A stretch of DNA of 32,185 bases from Caryophanales bacterium UBA7057 (GTDB lineage Bacteria > Bacillota_I > Bacilli_A > RF39 > UBA660): assembly GCA_002493865.1 (NCBI GenBank), contig DLAC01000037.1, positions 1 to 32,185 of the forward strand. The letters run 5' to 3'. The notes under the pieces were generated by a model that saw nothing but the letters and a program-made list of their open reading frames with translations, had not been told where the DNA came from and did not search any database. The position numbers were made by a program, and so were the translations under genes. The stretch's first letter is position 1. Each line of letters starts with the position of its first letter. This document shows, piece by piece, positions 7,839 through 15,414 of this stretch.

Positions 7839-8510
7839 CTACACTACCCTTTCTTGTTCTTCTAAAGATTCCCGCTCTCGTAAAAACTGATCTCTTTCTG
7901 CTTTCGAATAAATGCATCCGCAATAATCTTGACGATAGAGTCCATATTTTTTCGATAATTCAATACTTTTTTGATATCCATTTTTCTTTTTGAAATCCGC
8001 ATAAAGGTAAGAAACTTGATATGCTGTTTCTAATTCTTTTCCAATTTGATTTAATACGCGACTATTTTTATAAGGGCTAATTGATAAAGTCGTCCCAAAA
8101 TAATCAAAAGATTCTTCTTTCGCCATCCGTGCAGTTTCTTCTAAACGTAATCGGTAACAGCGAAAACAACGTTCACTTCCCTCACCTAAGCTTTCGTATC
8201 CAGAAACTGCATGAAAAAATTCCTTCGGTTCATAACGTCCTGGAATCACCCGAATGGGATTTTTAGTATTTATCTTTTCTACAAACTTCTCTACTTCTAA
8301 CAGGCGTTTTTCATATTCTTTCGGATCTGAAATGTTTGGATTATAATAAAGAATCGTCACTCTAAAAAAATCAGAAATACGTTCTAATACCGCACTAGAG
8401 CAGGGGGCACAACACGCTTGTAACAATAACGTTGGAACCTTCCCTTTTTTCTGATTTTCTAAGATAATTTCTTCCATTTTTAATTGATAATTTTCATTCA
8501 CTTCTATCAT
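7839..8510 (-). CDS. queH: Epoxyqueuosine reductase QueH
   Basis: Converts epoxyqueuosine to queuosine in tRNA wobble positions; QueH is the iron-sulfur alternative to cobalamin-dependent QueG. The cysteine sets of the family are present: ACCAPCSS near residues 32-39, CFRCYRLRLEE in the middle, and DYCGCIYS near the C-terminus. YYNPNISDPKEYEKR and the DYFGTTLSISPYKN string are also family hallmarks. The start is slightly uncertain. ATG 8510 overlaps the lipid-kinase gene by 17 bases and has AGAGG directly against it, while GTG 8501 would have better spacing. Both keep the usual NYQLKMEEI opening. The overlap implies co-translation with the upstream gene. Confidence 0.9.
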   Translation of the reverse strand: MIEVNENYQLKMEEIILENQKKGKVPTLLLQACCAPCSSAVLERISDFFRVTILYYNPNISDPKEYEKRLLEVEKFVEKINTKNPIRVIPGRYEPKEFFHAVSGYESLGEGSERCFRCYRLRLEETARMAKEESFDYFGTTLSISPYKNSRVLNQIGKELETAYQVSYLYADFKKKNGYQKSIELSKKYGLYRQDYCGCIYSKAERDQFLRERESLEEQERVV

Positions 8511-9441
8511 CCTCTGAAATAAACATTTGATTTACTACGTGTTCTGCAACTACCATCGGAATCCCTCTTTCTATTTGAATATCGTAAACACAGTCACCAC
8601 TATGATAAAGTTCTCCATCTAAACACCAAGATGTTTTTAATTTATCATGAAATTCAATTCGAATATGATTGGTTTTATGAAAGTAAAATCCAGGAACTTT
8701 CGTAATATCATTGAGTCTTAAATAAATTAGGCTTTTCACAATATCTCTTTTCGTTTGTAAATTACAAAAGGCAACTTCAAAGGCATTATCATTTAATTTC
8801 ACATCCCGATAAAAATGGGGAATTCCCGCAATTCGATTGGCACTTGAAATGAGAGCAAAGGAATAAAGCCCATGATAGGTTTCTCCATTTACTTCATAAG
8901 AGATTTCATAAAGTGGTGTTTTCCTACTAAGAAAATCACGAATCGCTTTTAAAATATATGCCGTTTTTCCTAATTTTTTCTTTAAATTCCGACTTGTCTC
9001 ATACGGGACATTCATAAATTTTCCAAAACCTGCGGAATAAATAAAGGGATGACCATTAATGGTACAAATATCAACGCCCTTCACAACTCCTGATAAAATT
9101 AACTGCAAATTTTTATATAAATTCTTTCCAAAACCAAACATCACACCAACATCATTGGTCGTACCATAGGGTAAATGAGCAATTACTAGGCGTTTTTTTC
9201 TCATAAAATTGCCAACCATCGCCTCATTTAAAGTTCCATCGCCACCAACGGAGATTACCAAGTTTATATTATCTGGTAGTTCTTTTACAATATCTGTAAT
9301 ATGACCTGGATATGTAGTCTTATAATAGGTTACTTCATACCCATGTCGTTTAAAAAGAGATAAACACTTAGAAGTATCTATCTGTTCTTTGTTTTTTTTC
9401 TTTCCACTATGTGGGTTTACAATGACTACGGCTTGTTTCAT
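8494..9441 (-). CDS. Diacylglycerol/lipid kinase (DagK/YegS family)
   Basis: Phosphorylates diacylglycerol or a related lipid at the membrane surface, recycling it into phospholipid synthesis. The N-terminal VNPHSGKKKN motif is followed by the nucleotide-binding GGDGTLNE at residues 66-73 and PYGTTNDVGVMFG. These are the three hallmark segments of the DAGK catalytic domain. The C-terminal beta-sandwich contains the usual LDGE string (WCLDGELYHS). The 315-residue length is typical of the soluble Firmicute enzyme (DgkB). AAAAGGAG lies about 6 bases before the ATG at 9441. yebC ends 29 bases upstream and queH overlaps its 3' end. It stops with TGA. Confidence 0.88.
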   Translation of the reverse strand: MKQAVVIVNPHSGKKKNKEQIDTSKCLSLFKRHGYEVTYYKTTYPGHITDIVKELPDNINLVISVGGDGTLNEAMVGNFMRKKRLVIAHLPYGTTNDVGVMFGFGKNLYKNLQLILSGVVKGVDICTINGHPFIYSAGFGKFMNVPYETSRNLKKKLGKTAYILKAIRDFLSRKTPLYEISYEVNGETYHGLYSFALISSANRIAGIPHFYRDVKLNDNAFEVAFCNLQTKRDIVKSLIYLRLNDITKVPGFYFHKTNHIRIEFHDKLKTSWCLDGELYHSGDCVYDIQIERGIPMVVAEHVVNQMFISEDDRSE

Positions 9442-9470
9442 AATGACTCCTTTTGGAATAATAGAGTTTT

Positions 9471-10193
9471 CTATTCACTTAAATTGTGATATACGTCCTG
9501 CACATCATCTAACTCTTCTAATGTTTCTACTAAGGCAAGTACACGTTCCTTTACCTCTTCATCTTCAATTTCTACTAAGTTAGATGCAACATAAGTGATT
9601 TCACTTGTAATAAAATCGCTAACTCCCATTGCTTCGATGGATTCTTTTACTTTTAAAAATGTATCTGGTGTTGTATAAATTTCAAATGTCTCATCATTCG
9701 TTACCATATCTGTTGCACCATTATCTAAAACAGTCATCATTAGTTCATCTTCGTCCACTGTTTTTTCTATTACAATGACACCTTTTCTTTCAAATAAGTA
9801 ACTGACACTTCCATCCGTTCCTAAATTTCCCCCACGTTTCGTAAAAGAAGAACGAACTAAAGAAGCGGTACGATTTCTGTTATCTGTTAGGCAGTCTACC
9901 ATAATAGCAATTCCATTTGGTCCATACCCTTCATAACGAATACTTTCAAAGTCTTCTCCACCAGCCGTTCCTACGGCTTTATCAATTGCTTTTTGAATAT
10001 TATCTTTTGGCATATTTTGACTTCTACATTTTTCAATTACCATTCTTAATGATGGATTTGAATCAGGATCTCCATTGGTTCCTTTTGCTACTACATAAAT
10101 CTCTTTTGCAAGTTTTTGAAATATCTTTCCTCTTTCTGCATCAATCAATCCTTTTTTACGATGAATTGTTGCCCATTTTGAATGTCCACTCAT
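9471..10193 (-). CDS. yebC: YebC/PmpR family protein
   Basis: Members of this TACO1/YebC family act as translation factors that relieve ribosome stalling, and have also been described as DNA-binding regulators. The canonical opening MSGHSKWATIHRKKGLIDAERGKIF is complete. Next come the NPSLRMVIEKCRSQNMPKDNIQKAI helices and the YEGYGPNGIAIMVDCLTDNRNRT core, with the acidic C-terminal domain ending EELDDVQDVYHNL. The length, 240 residues, equals the family norm. GGGAG lies about 8 bases before the ATG. It heads what looks like a six-gene operon down to position 6101. Confidence 0.95.
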   Translation of the reverse strand: MSGHSKWATIHRKKGLIDAERGKIFQKLAKEIYVVAKGTNGDPDSNPSLRMVIEKCRSQNMPKDNIQKAIDKAVGTAGGEDFESIRYEGYGPNGIAIMVDCLTDNRNRTASLVRSSFTKRGGNLGTDGSVSYLFERKGVIVIEKTVDEDELMMTVLDNGATDMVTNDETFEIYTTPDTFLKVKESIEAMGVSDFITSEITYVASNLVEIEDEEVKERVLALVETLEELDDVQDVYHNLSE

Positions 10194-10224
10194 ATAAATC
10201 TCCCTTTCATTTTTTTATTGATAA

Positions 10225-10257
10225 GTTCCCTTAGAAATATCTAAGAACAGTATTATG
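10225..10257 (-). promoter_or_regulatory. Putative yebC promoter and 5' stem-loop
   Basis: A CATAAT -10-like box (10257-10252) is followed immediately by an inverted repeat on the minus strand: GTTC-TTAGA, loop TATT, TCTAA-GG-GAAC (10248-10225). The hairpin would sit at the extreme 5' end of the yebC message, where such structures can stabilise mRNA. The promoter match is weak. Confidence 0.35.
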
Positions 10258-10292
10258 GTATCATAAAATCATTCAAAAGAAAAGAGTTCCGT

Positions 10293-10324
10293 AAAAAAAC
10301 AGGGTAAGATTTCTCTTACTCTGT
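10293..10324 (-). terminator. Terminator overlapping the end of the ABC transporter gene
   Basis: Minus-strand stem ACAGAGTAAGA (10324-10314), 4-base loop, TCTTACCCTGT (10309-10299), then seven T. The 11-bp stem has one G-U pair. The TAA stop of the transporter gene (10318-10316) lies within the 5' arm. Confidence 0.85.
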
Positions 10325-12928
10325 TCTCAGTGCTTCAACAGGATCTTTTCTACTTGCCATACGAGATGGAATAAGTCCTGCAATGACTGTTAAAATCACA
10401 CTAATTGTGACTAGAATCACTGCTCCTACGGCTGGTAACTGGGAGATATTAGAAATATTTACAACACTTTTAATCACAATATTAATTGGAATATTTAAAA
10501 GAAGTGTAACCATGATTCCTATTACTCCTGCGACGAGTCCTTCGATTAAAGTTTCTGCATTAAATACTCGTGAAATATCTTTCTTACTTGCACCCATTGC
10601 ACGTAAAATTCCAATTTCTTTGGTTCTTTCAAGGACAGAAATATAAGTAATAATTCCAATCATAATACTAGAAACAATTAAACTAATCGCAACAAAAGCA
10701 ATTAATACATAACTAATGGTATCAATGATACTAGAAACACCTGTCATCATGGCACCTACAACATCAGTATAATTGATTACTAATTCTTCCTGATTATTTT
10801 CCTTTGCTCGATTATTATATTCCTCTATTTTATCTATAATTACTTCTTTAGAATCAAAATCTTTCGGATAAATATAAATCGTACTCGGTTTATTCTCATC
10901 TACAATTCCAAGCGTTAGTAAGTTATCTTCATAAGTCGCTTTCGCATTAGTTGTATATTGCGTTATAACTCTTGCTAGTTCCTCTTGTGAAAGACTTGCA
11001 AGATATGCTTGTTGTTCAGGTGTTAAAGTGTTGATATCAAACTTCTCATCACTTGTATTAAATTCGAGTCCCGTAAAGACATTTTGATTAGGATTTTCTT
11101 TTTGTTCTTTGGCAATTTCTGATTCATTGATTCTTTGAATCACATGCTTTGTTAAATCACTGGTATATCCAATGGCACCGGTTGTAGAAGTGGTTAGTGA
11201 TTCTTCATTTGGACGAATAATTCCAACAATTTTAATTTCTTCTCCCATCTCAATCAGTTTTTTTAGATATTCTTCATCTTCTTTTTTATCAATCCATACC
11301 CCGTTTTGCTTTTCATAATAATCTGTATTTAAAACTAATTTAAATGTCATATTTAAGAATTCTTCATAACTATAGGTGGATTCTTCTGTTTCTACTGTTT
11401 TGCCTTCTAAGACGTTTTTATAGGAGTCATTTAACTCCTTCTGATTTTTTACTCCTAAAGCATAAAGTGCATAATCACTAATTTCGTTATTGTCATCAAT
11501 CATTAGAACTACTTCATTATAGGCTTCTGGCCAAGTTCCTGCGACGATATCATATTGAGTTTTTAATAATTCCCTATTATCTAATAATTCTTGGAATACA
11601 TTGGTAGCAGAAGACATACTACCTCCCCCAAATTGATCTTGAAGTTCAACCATAGAATCCATTCCAGAAACACCAAAAGAATTTAAAATGGTTGTTGGAT
11701 TTACCCGAACGATCCCATCGCTTGTATCACTCTTATAAAGTTGTAAGTCTACATGATATCCATATTCTAATGCTGTTACATAATCCTTCAATTGATTCTT
11801 GTCATCTTCTAGATATTTTTTGAATTCTTCTAGATTATTGGTTTGCATTTGAGCCGCTAATGTATTAATTAAATCTCCCATAATATTTCCAGAATAAATT
11901 TTATCTAAAGGATGGTCTTCTTTTCTTTGATTATAGGTCATCAAGGACATAATCATACTACTCGTATCTACTGTTTGTTCTTCAATCGAAATTGGATAAC
12001 TTGACAAAGTATCCTCTTCTACTCTTGAAATATATCCCTTTACACCACTTGATAAAGATAAAATGAGAGCAATTCCAATAATTCCAATGGAACCTGCAAA
12101 AGCGGTTAGAATGGTCCTTCCTTTTTTTGTCATTAAATTATTTAGACTAAGAGATAATGCAGTTAAAAAAGACATGGAGGTTTTCTTTTTTGATTTTTTC
12201 TTGGTCTTTTCCTTTTTTTCTTGATCTACGGAGATAGAATCCACAACTGGATTAGAATCATCTGTAATCTGACCATCTAGAAGTTTTACAATTCTAGTCG
12301 AGTACTTTTTCGCAAGGTCTGGATTATGAGTTACCATAATTACCAATTTTTCTTTCGCAATTTCTTTTAATAATTCCATAATCTGTACACTGGTTTCAGA
12401 ATCTAAGGCTCCTGTTGGTTCATCTGCTAAAAGAATATCCGGATCATTAATTAAAGCACGTGCAATGGCAATTCTTTGCATCTGGCCTCCAGACATTTGA
12501 TTTGGTTTTTTATTCATATGGCTTTGAAGTCCAACTTTCTTTAAAACTTCTTTTGCTTTTTGTCTTCTTTCTTCCTTAGAAACTCCTGATAATGTCAAGG
12601 CAAGTTCTACATTGGAAAGTGCTGTTTGATGCGGAATTAAATTATAACTTTGAAATACAAACCCAATTGAATGGTTTCTATAAGTATCCCAATCACGATC
12701 CTTATATTTCTTAGTAGAAATTCCATTAATTAATAAATCACCACTCGTATAATTATCTAAACCACCGATGATATTCAACATGGTGGTCTTTCCACTACCA
12801 CTCGGACCTAAAATGGAAACAAACTCACATTCTCTAAATTGAATACTAATTTTATCAAGTGCCCTTTGTTCAAGGTCCGCTGTATGATAGACTTTACTAA
12901 TATTTTTTAACTCTAACAAACTGATCAT
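10316..12928 (-). CDS. MacB/FtsX-type ABC transporter, ATPase fused to permease
   Basis: An 870-residue fusion. Residues 1-230 are an ABC ATPase of the LolD/MacB type: Walker A GPSGSGKTT at 41-49, Q-loop QSYN, signature MSGGQMQRIAIARAL from 145, and Walker B ILLADEPTGALDSE. A Lys-rich linker (KKEKTKKKSKKK) leads to the first transmembrane helix (about 270-290) and a very large extracytoplasmic domain. The last 150 residues hold three more helices with the FtsX hallmark 'ERTKEIGILRAMGASKKDI'. Such mechanotransmission transporters move lipoproteins or peptides or confer peptide resistance. No sensor kinase is adjacent to suggest a specific role. The start is uncertain: ATG 12928 directly abuts AGAGAGG, and TTG 12919 would be better spaced. 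Confidence 0.9.
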   Translation of the reverse strand: MISLLELKNISKVYHTADLEQRALDKISIQFRECEFVSILGPSGSGKTTMLNIIGGLDNYTSGDLLINGISTKKYKDRDWDTYRNHSIGFVFQSYNLIPHQTALSNVELALTLSGVSKEERRQKAKEVLKKVGLQSHMNKKPNQMSGGQMQRIAIARALINDPDILLADEPTGALDSETSVQIMELLKEIAKEKLVIMVTHNPDLAKKYSTRIVKLLDGQITDDSNPVVDSISVDQEKKEKTKKKSKKKTSMSFLTALSLSLNNLMTKKGRTILTAFAGSIGIIGIALILSLSSGVKGYISRVEEDTLSSYPISIEEQTVDTSSMIMSLMTYNQRKEDHPLDKIYSGNIMGDLINTLAAQMQTNNLEEFKKYLEDDKNQLKDYVTALEYGYHVDLQLYKSDTSDGIVRVNPTTILNSFGVSGMDSMVELQDQFGGGSMSSATNVFQELLDNRELLKTQYDIVAGTWPEAYNEVVLMIDDNNEISDYALYALGVKNQKELNDSYKNVLEGKTVETEESTYSYEEFLNMTFKLVLNTDYYEKQNGVWIDKKEDEEYLKKLIEMGEEIKIVGIIRPNEESLTTSTTGAIGYTSDLTKHVIQRINESEIAKEQKENPNQNVFTGLEFNTSDEKFDINTLTPEQQAYLASLSQEELARVITQYTTNAKATYEDNLLTLGIVDENKPSTIYIYPKDFDSKEVIIDKIEEYNNRAKENNQEELVINYTDVVGAMMTGVSSIIDTISYVLIAFVAISLIVSSIMIGIITYISVLERTKEIGILRAMGASKKDISRVFNAETLIEGLVAGVIGIMVTLLLNIPINIVIKSVVNISNISQLPAVGAVILVTISVILTVIAGLIPSRMASRKDPVEALRTE

Positions 12929-12954
12929 CCTCTCTACCTATGAATCTATTAGGT

Positions 12955-12960
12955 ATTATA
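12955..12960 (-). promoter_or_regulatory. Extended -10 promoter of the ABC transporter gene
   Basis: TG-A-TATAAT on the minus strand lies about 27 bases before the ATG. The -35 region is poor (GTTCAA at 17 bases), which is usual for extended -10 promoters. Confidence 0.5.
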
Positions 12961-12999
12961 TCAAATAATTCATATAGTTGAACAGAAATTTATAGAATT

Positions 13000-13025
13000 T
13001 AAAAAGAAGACTTCTTAGTCCTCTT
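13000..13025 (-). terminator. Terminator overlapping the end of the zinc-ribbon gene
   Basis: Minus-strand stem AAGAGGACT (13025-13017), loop AAGA, AGTCTTCTT (13012-13004), then TTT. The TAA stop (13017-13015) straddles the stem-loop junction, so the last sense codons form the 5' arm. Confidence 0.75.
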
Positions 13026-13206
13026 TATGATTTTCATTTGCGAATTTTGTATTTCTTTCAGCCTTTTTCTTATCACGGCAAGCTTTACATCTTTTTGGTT
13101 CGTTATTAAAACCTTTTTCTGCATAAAATTCTTGATCCCTTGCTGTAAACACAAACTCTTCTCCACAATCAACACAAGTGATTTTCTTATCTTGATATTC
13201 TGACAT
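13015..13206 (-). CDS. Small zinc-ribbon protein (zf-trcl type)
   Basis: A 63-residue protein with two CxxC knuckles: ITCVDCGEEF at about 9-18 and RCKACRDKKK at about 39-48. The spacer FVFTARDQEFYAEKGFNNEPK is characteristic of the 'probable zinc-ribbon domain' family common in Firmicutes and sometimes fused or adjacent to cold-shock proteins. One structural zinc is expected. The biological role is not established. GAAGGAGG lies 6 bases before the ATG. The gene has its own promoter about 120 bases upstream, an unusually long untranslated leader of roughly 110 bases, and its own terminator, so it is monocistronic. Confidence 0.8.
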   Translation of the reverse strand: MSEYQDKKITCVDCGEEFVFTARDQEFYAEKGFNNEPKRCKACRDKKKAERNTKFANENHKED

Positions 13207-13325
13207 TTTATTTCCTCCTTCTTTTCAATATGGACCTTTTTAACACTTAGTTATCTTTCCTTTCTAAATTCAGAAGAAATAAAATAATTAGTTTAAAAAC
13301 GATCTAGTGATTACTCACTTTATAC

Positions 13326-13354
13326 ATTATACCATATGTAAAAATAAATGTGTA
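13326..13354 (-). promoter_or_regulatory. Promoter of the zinc-ribbon gene
   Basis: TACACA (13354-13349) and TATAAT (13331-13326) are spaced 17 bases apart on the minus strand. The predicted start near 13319 leaves a leader of about 110 bases before the ATG at 13206, containing no ORF I can support. Confidence 0.6.
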
Positions 13355-13367
13355 TATTTTAATTTTC

Positions 13368-14111
13368 TTATTTACAGATAGCTTCCTGCTTTTGTCCCAT
13401 TCCTTGTAAAGTAGTTTCCTCGATACCAACTACTACATAAGAAGAAAAGATAGAAGATATTTTTTCATCTCGTGCAGTCTTTGTTCCTAGTTGTTCAAAT
13501 GTAAACTCATAGGTATGACCCACTAAAAGAGCGTCTTTCCAAATGCTTGGAAGTTCAATTGTCTCGGTTTCATTTTGATATTCGCTGAGTGTTACATAAA
13601 TTTTTTCTTCCGTATTCATTGGCTTTACTAAGTCTACCACATAGGTTCTTGTAAAACGACAATTAGAAGTGGTTTCTTCTTCATTCGTTCTACAAACAGG
13701 TTTTCCTTTTTGGTAGTTGATTGTTAAATAATTAAAAATAAGACCTCGTTTGATTTTATAGGAAATACTAACATCTTGATTTTCTTGATAATAGAACTCT
13801 TCTTTTTCGCAAGAAATTGTCTCATAATTTTTTCTAATTTTCTTCATATCCTTAGAAATTGCAGCCATACTTCTTACTGTTTTTAATTCAATTTTTTTAT
13901 CATCACTCTTTGTTACATCCATCAGTTTTGGAATCTCTAACTCAATCTTTAATGGTGTCTGATAATTCGTAGTGGAAAAAGAAATTCCAAATAACATATC
14001 ATACATTAAAACAATAACAATGGTTCCTAAAAGAATCATAACGAATCTCCAGATAGAAGAAGAATTCTTTTCTACCTTTTTTCTTCTTTTTACATTTTTC
14101 TTATTTGTCAT
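13368..14111 (-). CDS. Membrane-anchored extracytoplasmic protein of unknown function
   Basis: A 247-residue protein. A very basic N-terminus (KKNVKRRKKVEK) precedes one transmembrane helix at about 22-42 (IWRFVMILLGTIVIVLMYDML), so the rest should lie outside the membrane. The outer domain looks beta-rich (TYVVDLVKPMNTEEKIYVTLSEYQNETETIELPSIWKD). It holds four cysteines (ISCEKE, PVCRT, SNCRF and the penultimate AICK), enough for two disulfides. I do not recognise the family. An AAAGGAGG site lies 8 bases before the ATG. It is downstream of the PAP2 gene with a 72-base gap. Confidence 0.65.
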   Translation of the reverse strand: MTNKKNVKRRKKVEKNSSSIWRFVMILLGTIVIVLMYDMLFGISFSTTNYQTPLKIELEIPKLMDVTKSDDKKIELKTVRSMAAISKDMKKIRKNYETISCEKEEFYYQENQDVSISYKIKRGLIFNYLTINYQKGKPVCRTNEEETTSNCRFTRTYVVDLVKPMNTEEKIYVTLSEYQNETETIELPSIWKDALLVGHTYEFTFEQLGTKTARDEKISSIFSSYVVVGIEETTLQGMGQKQEAICK

Positions 14112-14183
14112 ACAATATACCTCCTTTAAAAATATTTGAATTAATCTATACTTTGAAAATAAAAATTCGTAATTTTTTAAATA

Positions 14184-14825
14184 TTATACTCCACTTCGAT
14201 TCTTTTTATATATATTGATTAAGTGTGTAAATACAATTAAGTAAGCAATGGATACAAGGAAACCTCCGATCACATCGCTTGGATAATGAACTCCTAAATA
14301 AACCCGACTAATTCCAATGGCAAGTATCATTAGTGAGCCTAAAATAATGAGAATTACCTTTGAAGTGTTTGGAATCTTCTCATGATAAATTAAATAGATT
14401 AAAAAGCCAAAATAAGCCATCGAAATCATCGAATGACCCGAGGGGAAACTATAACCCGCCTCTTCTATTAAAGCAATCCCAATTGGTCTTTCTCTTGCAA
14501 ATAACAATTTTAGTAACCGATTTAAAAGTGTGGAAATTCCTAAGTTCATAACTACTAAATTCCCATACTTTCGAGTCGATGTATTTAGATAAATTAAAAG
14601 ACAAAAAATAATGAGTACCGGAAAACTACCTAAGTTTGTAATCATTTTAAATATTGTAGTTACCTGATTACTTTTTATTTTTTCTAAAGAATCAAATATC
14701 GTTTGATCAAAAAGAAAAGTTCCTTTTTGTAAAACAGTTTTCGCAAAGAAACAGAAAAAAAAGAGAAGAGAAAAGAAAATGATCCATTTTTTCTCTTTTA
14801 GAAAGCATAATTTACTTTTGATCAT
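14184..14825 (-). CDS. PAP2-family membrane phosphatase
   Basis: A 213-residue multi-pass membrane protein with all three PAP2 acid-phosphatase motifs: KLLFARERP (K-x6-RP), YSFPSGHSM (PSGH) and SRVYLGVHYPSDVIGG (SR-x5-H-x3-D). These residues form the active site that hydrolyses lipid phosphates such as phosphatidate or undecaprenyl pyrophosphate. The actual substrate cannot be read from sequence, though UppP/BacA-like recycling is possible. At least five hydrophobic helices are visible. The ATG lies one base after the TAG of the DUF1003 gene, with AAAGGA about 7 bases upstream, so the two genes are translationally coupled. Confidence 0.9.
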   Translation of the reverse strand: MIKSKLCFLKEKKWIIFFSLLFFFCFFAKTVLQKGTFLFDQTIFDSLEKIKSNQVTTIFKMITNLGSFPVLIIFCLLIYLNTSTRKYGNLVVMNLGISTLLNRLLKLLFARERPIGIALIEEAGYSFPSGHSMISMAYFGFLIYLIYHEKIPNTSKVILIILGSLMILAIGISRVYLGVHYPSDVIGGFLVSIAYLIVFTHLINIYKKNRSGV

Positions 14826-14826
14826 G

Positions 14827-15330
14827 CTACTTTTCCTTTTGTCTCATATAAGATAAGATTTCTTTTTGATTCTTTAAGATAGAATCCATTTTATCATGCA
14901 ATTCTTCTAAAATTAGTTCACTTTTTAAATCTGTCTTATAATCATTTTGATTTCTTAAAACCTCTCTTTTAGCCTCTCTATTTTGACTCATCATAATAAT
15001 TGGTGCCTGTAAAGCTGCAACACATGATAATACTAAATTTAGTAAAATAAATGGATATGGATCTAAATTTTTAAATAGAAATATGTTTAAAAGAATCCAA
15101 AGAATCAAAAATAGACTAAATCCTAAGATAAACGTCCAACTCCCTGCAACTTCTGTTAATTTATCAGCAACTTTATCTCCAAATTTTTTATTCTTCTCAT
15201 CTTCCTTATCAACGTCAATCGCAATTGGTTGATCAATCAATAAGTCTAAGAGTTGTGCTTCGTCCTCTGTTTCTAAATCTTTATTTAATAACATTTTTAC
15301 AATTTCAGATTTTGTTTTTTTCTTTTCCAT
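14827..15330 (-). CDS. DUF1003 membrane protein
   Basis: A 167-residue protein of the DUF1003 family. A charged N-terminal region of about 65 residues leads into KFGDKVADKLTEVAGSWTFI, the family signature. Two transmembrane helices (ILGFSLFLILWILLNIFLF and YPFILLNLVLSCVAALQAPI) are followed by MMSQNREAKREVLRNQNDY and a coiled-coil tail (LILEELHDKMDSILKNQKEIL). The family has no firmly assigned biochemical role. The start at 15330 is preferred over ATG 15354 because GGAG lies 8 bases before it and the extended -10 element at 15366-15371 would leave the upstream ATG almost at the transcript start. Confidence 0.87.
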   Translation of the reverse strand: MEKKKTKSEIVKMLLNKDLETEDEAQLLDLLIDQPIAIDVDKEDEKNKKFGDKVADKLTEVAGSWTFILGFSLFLILWILLNIFLFKNLDPYPFILLNLVLSCVAALQAPIIMMSQNREAKREVLRNQNDYKTDLKSELILEELHDKMDSILKNQKEILSYMRQKEK

Positions 15331-15365
15331 AAACTTCTCCTCTATTACTATCATTATTCCTACTT

Positions 15366-15371
15366 ATTATA
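15366..15371 (-). promoter_or_regulatory. Extended -10 promoter of the DUF1003-PAP2 pair
   Basis: TG-T-TATAAT on the minus strand, 36 bases before the preferred ATG. There is no convincing -35 box. Confidence 0.5.
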
Positions 15372-15414
15372 ACACATTTATCCTACAATCATAATTTTTT
15401 CTCAGAAAAACAAA

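Noticed and set aside
14161..14177. AAAAATT-CGT-AATTTTT as a terminator of the PAP2 gene
   Set aside because: The 7-bp stem is entirely A-T with a 3-base loop, and such strings are expected by chance in this composition.
15400..15412. TTTTTC-TGA-GAAAAA near the end of the 86-residue-repeat gene as a terminator
   Set aside because: The stem has one G-C pair, the loop is only 3 bases and no T tract follows in the direction of transcription.
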